DNA of 17,806 nucleotides, taken from positions 1 to 17,806 of the forward strand of contig CAYLLE010000072.1 of assembly GCA_964384485.1 (NCBI GenBank), written 5' to 3'. A program made the translations under genes and the position numbers. This DNA is from CAYLLE01 sp964384485. GTDB lineage: Bacteria; Spirochaetota; Spirochaetia; CAYLLE01. Positions 15,326 through 17,806 of the stretch are shown one piece after another (within the stretch, counting starts at the first letter, position 1; every line of letters begins with the position of its first letter). The notes beneath the pieces are model-generated. The model was not told the DNA's origin, made no database searches, and was given only the letters and a program-made list of their open reading frames with translations.

Positions 15326-16457
15326 CCTAAAAATCCCCGACATCGTTGATTCCGAGGGGGTCTATGTTATTGATAAAAACGGCAAGAAATACATGGACTT
15401 GGAGTCAGGGGTATGGTGTGTCTCAATCGGGCATAAAAATAAATCGGTGAATCAGGCCGTAATGCGGCAGCTTAATTCTGTGATACATTCTGGGTTTACG
15501 TACTCCAGCAGTATTCTAGAATCCTCCGCCCGGAAGCTGCTTGGTGCGGTAGGTTTCCGCGGCGGGCAGTGCGTTTTCCTCTGTTCGGGAAGCGAGGCTA
15601 TCGAAATTACCCGTCAGATATCGAAGCACCTAACCGGGAATGATATATCCATGACACTCCATGACTCCTATCTCGGTTCATACAGTTCCGTCCGAAACCG
15701 AAGCACCGGTTGGTACTTGTTTGACTGGACATCCTGCGGAAGCTGCTGCTCGGAGAAGGGGTGTACAAAGGACTGTGCTCTGATTCAGAATATTCCCGGG
15801 AATGTCTCCGAATTTGTCTTTGAGCCCGGAAGCTCATCCGGTTTTGTAAGATTTCCGCCGGCTTCTCTTATCCGCGTTATAGCCGAAAAGGTGCGGGAAA
15901 ACGGGGGAAAAATCGTGGTGAATGAAGTGACCACGGGGACAGGACGAACCGGAAAATGGTTCGGTTTCCATCATTACGATATTGTTCCGGATATGGTTGC
16001 TGTGGGAAAAGGGATCGGAAACGGATATCCGGTAAGTGCCGCGGCGCTGAGCAGCGGGATGAAGCAGGAACTCGCGGAAAGCGGGTTCCGGTACTCCCAG
16101 TCCCATCAGAATGATCCGTTAGGCGCCGCTGTAGTAGAGACGGTAATCAGCTATATTGATGAACACGATCTCGTTCCGGAGTCTGCCCGGAAAGGGGAAT
16201 ATTTATTGAAGAGATTGTCAGCCCTAAAAGATGACAAAATAATGATTGATGTCCGCGGCCGGGGGTTATTAATAGCGGTTGATATTTGTGATCCGCGAAC
16301 AGCTGGTGAGATATATGACGCACTGATTGAAAGAGGATATATAATCGGCAACCGGGGGAGCACGTTCCGTATCGATCCGCCCCTTACGATCCACCAAAAA
16401 GAAATCGACAACTTTCTCGATGCCTTTCAAGCTGCGCTGCTAAGCACGCAGACCTAA
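15273..16457 (+). CDS. Class III (PLP-dependent) aminotransferase with Asn at the PLP-pyridine position
   Basis: 394 residues. ATG 15273 is preceded by AGGAAGG at seven bases; ATG 15291 is a weaker alternative. The fold is class III: SGSEAIEITRQ near 105-115 for phosphate binding, VNEVTTGTGRTGKWFGF at 216-232, and VGKGIGNGYPVSA, where Lys246 forms the PLP aldimine. In most class III enzymes the second motif begins D-E, and the Asp holds the pyridine nitrogen; here it is Asn217. Five cysteines lie in 14 residues (C155, C158, C159, C164, C168), which could bind a metal. I believe related clostridial and spirochaetal proteins share both features, so this is probably an uncharacterised subgroup, not a random change. 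Substrate unknown. It starts inside the end of the BRCT/ankyrin gene, so the two are probably translated together, and ends four bases into the convergent transporter gene. Confidence 0.88.
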   Translation: MKEDEVMENNVFRCIGHDLKIPDIVDSEGVYVIDKNGKKYMDLESGVWCVSIGHKNKSVNQAVMRQLNSVIHSGFTYSSSILESSARKLLGAVGFRGGQCVFLCSGSEAIEITRQISKHLTGNDISMTLHDSYLGSYSSVRNRSTGWYLFDWTSCGSCCSEKGCTKDCALIQNIPGNVSEFVFEPGSSSGFVRFPPASLIRVIAEKVRENGGKIVVNEVTTGTGRTGKWFGFHHYDIVPDMVAVGKGIGNGYPVSAAALSSGMKQELAESGFRYSQSHQNDPLGAAVVETVISYIDEHDLVPESARKGEYLLKRLSALKDDKIMIDVRGRGLLIAVDICDPRTAGEIYDALIERGYIIGNRGSTFRIDPPLTIHQKEIDNFLDAFQAALLSTQT

Positions 16458-17260
16458 GTGAAAAGGAGCAGACTCACCGCCATAACAGCCATACCCGCCA
16501 CAAGACCCCCTATGGCGATGTGGTGTTCCCCATACTCTTCCGCGGTCGGGAGGAGTTCATCCAATGATATGTATATCATGATCCCGGCAACCGCGGCAAA
16601 AATGAGTCCGAAGGTGGCATCGGTGAAAATACTTCTCAAGACAAAATAACCTATAACAGCGCCAACAGGTTCAGCTAATCCTGAGAGAAAGGACAGCCAG
16701 AATGCCTGTTTTCTGCTTCCGGTGGCGTAATAAATCGGTGCCGAAACAGCGATTCCTTCAGGTATATTATGGATAGCGATTGCAATGGCAATACTGATAC
16801 CTAAGGCCGGATCGGTCAATGCTCCCATAAAGGTGGCGAGACCTTCCGGGAAATTATGAATTCCCACAGCTAACGCCGAAAACATCCCCATTCGAAGAAG
16901 GTTTTTGTCGCTGGTTTTTGATTTTTTTAATTCCTCAATATTGCTGATTTCATGGGGATTTTCCGCGTTTGGAATGAGCTTATCGATAAGGGCAATAATT
17001 CCGATACCGATAAAAAAAGCGAGAACCGTTAACCGGTATCCGGTTTTACCTTCGTAATACGCAGTCAGCGAATCCTTTGCTTTGAAAAAGATTTCTACCA
17101 ACGAAACGTAAATCATCACACCTGCTGAAAAGCCCAGAGAACCGGCCAAGAATTTCGGGTTGAACTTTCTGGAGAAAAAAGACATCAGACTCCCCACTCC
17201 GGTGGCCAGTCCCGCAAAGATAGTGAGTCCCAAGGCGAATAATATGTTTCCGGATTCCAT
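16454..17260 (-). CDS. zupT: ZIP-family metal transporter
   Basis: 268 residues, the usual ZupT length, with about eight membrane helices. The metal-binding helices carry HNFPEG at 135-140 and HNIPEG at 164-169, the ZupT signature, and a further conserved Glu in SGLAEPVG (193-200). A charged loop (about 97-122, PNAENPHE then KKSKTSDK) lies between helices 3 and 4 as in the family. It imports Zn2+ and probably other divalent ions across the inner membrane. The ATG at 17258-17260 has no ribosome site, and the -10 box is six bases upstream, so the mRNA is probably leaderless. Its 3' end overlaps the aminotransferase by four bases, tail to tail. The family call is sure; metal preference is not known. 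Confidence 0.92.
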   Translation of the reverse strand: MESGNILFALGLTIFAGLATGVGSLMSFFSRKFNPKFLAGSLGFSAGVMIYVSLVEIFFKAKDSLTAYYEGKTGYRLTVLAFFIGIGIIALIDKLIPNAENPHEISNIEELKKSKTSDKNLLRMGMFSALAVGIHNFPEGLATFMGALTDPALGISIAIAIAIHNIPEGIAVSAPIYYATGSRKQAFWLSFLSGLAEPVGAVIGYFVLRSIFTDATFGLIFAAVAGIMIYISLDELLPTAEEYGEHHIAIGGLVAGMAVMAVSLLLFT

Positions 17261-17266
17261 ACCGAT

Positions 17267-17294
17267 ATTATATAGATTTGCATTGTTTTGTCAT
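17267..17294 (-). promoter_or_regulatory. Strong sigma70-type promoter giving a leaderless zupT mRNA
   Basis: On the minus strand ATGACA (17294-17289; 5/6) and a perfect TATAAT (17272-17267) are 16 bases apart. Only ATCGGT lies between the -10 box and the ATG at 17260, so transcription should begin at the start codon. I see no clear Zur- or Fur-like palindrome overlapping it. Confidence 0.65.
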
Positions 17295-17530
17295 CAGAAA
17301 AACGCGGGATTAATTTAAAACTATCTTGCTTGTACGGAGCGGGGAGATATAGTAAGGGATCGTCGGATATGCGCATTTCAATTGGTGGAGATGGAAAAAT
17401 AGAGAGAAAAGAGAAGAGAGTAGACATCATCTTGATCCATCAGTAGTACAAACCAGGGCATGAAGGGAGTTAAAAGTCCTCTGGATGGATTATAGCAGAC
17501 AGATTATAATAGACATTTAATAAGCAAAAG
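17295..17530. other. AT-rich gene-free stretch
   Basis: No frame on either strand here looks like a protein; the longest (minus, 17430 to 17185) runs into zupT in another frame and has no ribosome site. The stretch holds a purine run at 17401-17420 and TATAAT-like sequences near 17516. Base composition is clearly lower in GC than the rest of the window. It may be the edge of acquired DNA. Confidence 0.45.
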
Positions 17531-17694
17531 TTTATATGGATCCGTATAAAACGCTGAATTCGTAACTGTGGTGAGACATATTTTATTTATGGGAAAGAAT
17601 TTAAGTATTAAAAAGGGTGGGTGTTTGTGTAAGTTATACGGCTAAAACGATGGAATGTGAGAAGTTATACGGGTCAGTATAATTAATGTTATAC
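17531..17694. repeat. Cluster of TTATAC half-sites in both orientations
   Basis: An imperfect 20-bp palindrome (17531-17550, 18 of 20 bases) holds TTATATGG (+) and TTATACGG (-). TTATACGG recurs at 17634-17641 and 17665-17672 within the 11-base direct repeat AAGTTATACGG (starts 31 bases apart). Then GTATAA at 17677-17682 and TTATAC at 17689-17694 follow with exact six-base gaps. The last half-site ends just before the ribosome site of the gene at 17706. A row of half-sites like this most resembles an operator cluster or recombination-site remnants. Confidence 0.55.
17655..17683 (+). promoter_or_regulatory. Possible promoter of the gene at the right edge
   Basis: TATAAT at 17678-17683 is a perfect -10 box lying within the half-site row; ATGTGA at 17655-17660 is a weak -35 at 17 bases. 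The start would fall near 17690, just before AAGGAG (17695-17700). Confidence 0.4.
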
Positions 17695-17705
17695 AAGGAG
17701 TCAGT

Positions 17706-17806
17706 GTGAAACCGCGCACCATAGATGTAGATGGCATTTCGACCTCAATTAGAGAAATGGGGTCAGATTACATAGTTGGCGATGATCCAGAAGAGGCAGG
17801 AATAAT
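17706..17806 (+). CDS. Unrecognised protein, N-terminal 33 residues only
   Basis: A GTG start at 17706-17708 follows AAGGAG with five bases between, and the frame stays open to the end of the window. The visible part begins MKPRTIDVDGISTSIREMG and continues with an acidic stretch GDDPEEAG. I see no signal peptide, membrane helix or known motif and do not recognise the family. The half-site row directly upstream suggests tight, perhaps autogenous, control, as for toxin-antitoxin or restriction-modification genes, but nothing in the protein confirms that. The ribosome site and open frame make it a likely real gene. Confidence 0.6.
   Translation, partial: MKPRTIDVDGISTSIREMGSDYIVGDDPEEAGI

Noticed and set aside
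17185..17430. Minus-strand frame of 81 codons overlapping the start of zupT
   Set aside because: No ribosome site, composition unlike its neighbours, and it covers the zupT promoter.
17542..17694. Integron attC site
   Set aside because: The 7-base core GTTATAC does not fit GTTRRRY and I see no matching inner arms; kept only as an alternative for the half-site array.
1..17806. CRISPR array, tRNA or rRNA genes, intact insertion sequence
   Set aside because: No regular repeat-spacer pattern, no cloverleaf or rRNA motif, and no transposase frame was found by eye on either strand.

Overview
The window looks like part of a medium-GC spirochaete chromosome, most likely a Treponema- or Spirochaeta-like bacterium. 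This is an inference from gene content and style, since there is no rRNA or marker gene to fix it. Pointers are a sugar ABC system of the LplB/YtcP/DUF3502 type with its own YesM/YesN-type two-component pair, a solute-binding protein whose signal peptide ends in Ala-Gly-Gly with no lipobox (fits a diderm), and a BRCT-plus-ankyrin protein of a kind I associate with treponemes.

Layout. 1-206: 3' end of a PIN-domain (VapC-like) toxin, ending at a bidirectional hairpin. 238-1675 (minus): a decayed ECF sigma/anti-sigma pair. 1680-3002 (minus): an erythromycin-esterase-like lipoprotein with a good sigma70 promoter. 3179-6526 (plus): permease, permease and solute-binding protein, with no ATPase, closed by a strong terminator. 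6613-9874: histidine kinase and AraC-type response regulator, overlapping by 23 bases. 9941-10894: WYL-domain regulator, probably on a leaderless mRNA. 10884-11972 (minus): metallophosphoesterase, overlapping the WYL gene tail to tail. 12165-12614: GyrI-like effector-binding protein with a palindrome inside its promoter. 12.69-13.65 kb: remnants of a GH3 glycosidase and a URO-D-family protein. 13613-15325: BRCT/ankyrin gene carrying two frameshifts, overlapping an unusual class III aminotransferase (15273-16457). 16454-17260 (minus): ZIP-family metal transporter, also apparently leaderless. 17261-17705: AT-rich gene-free stretch with an array of TTATAC half-sites, ending at the start of an unrecognised gene that runs off the window.

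How the parts fit. The kinase senses an extracytoplasmic signal and the regulator probably activates the upstream transporter operon, as in other YesMN/LplB-type loci. The ATPase must come from elsewhere in the genome. The other genes are not obviously one pathway. The many truncated or frameshifted genes (sigma, anti-sigma, GH3, URO-D, BRCT/ankyrin) suggest ongoing gene decay, although the single-base frameshifts could be sequencing errors. I found no CRISPR array, tRNA, rRNA or intact mobile element, and no clear new multi-gene system. The strongest leads are the aminotransferase with an Asn at the PLP-pyridine position and a five-cysteine cluster, the BRCT/ankyrin partner gene, and the half-site array at the right end.
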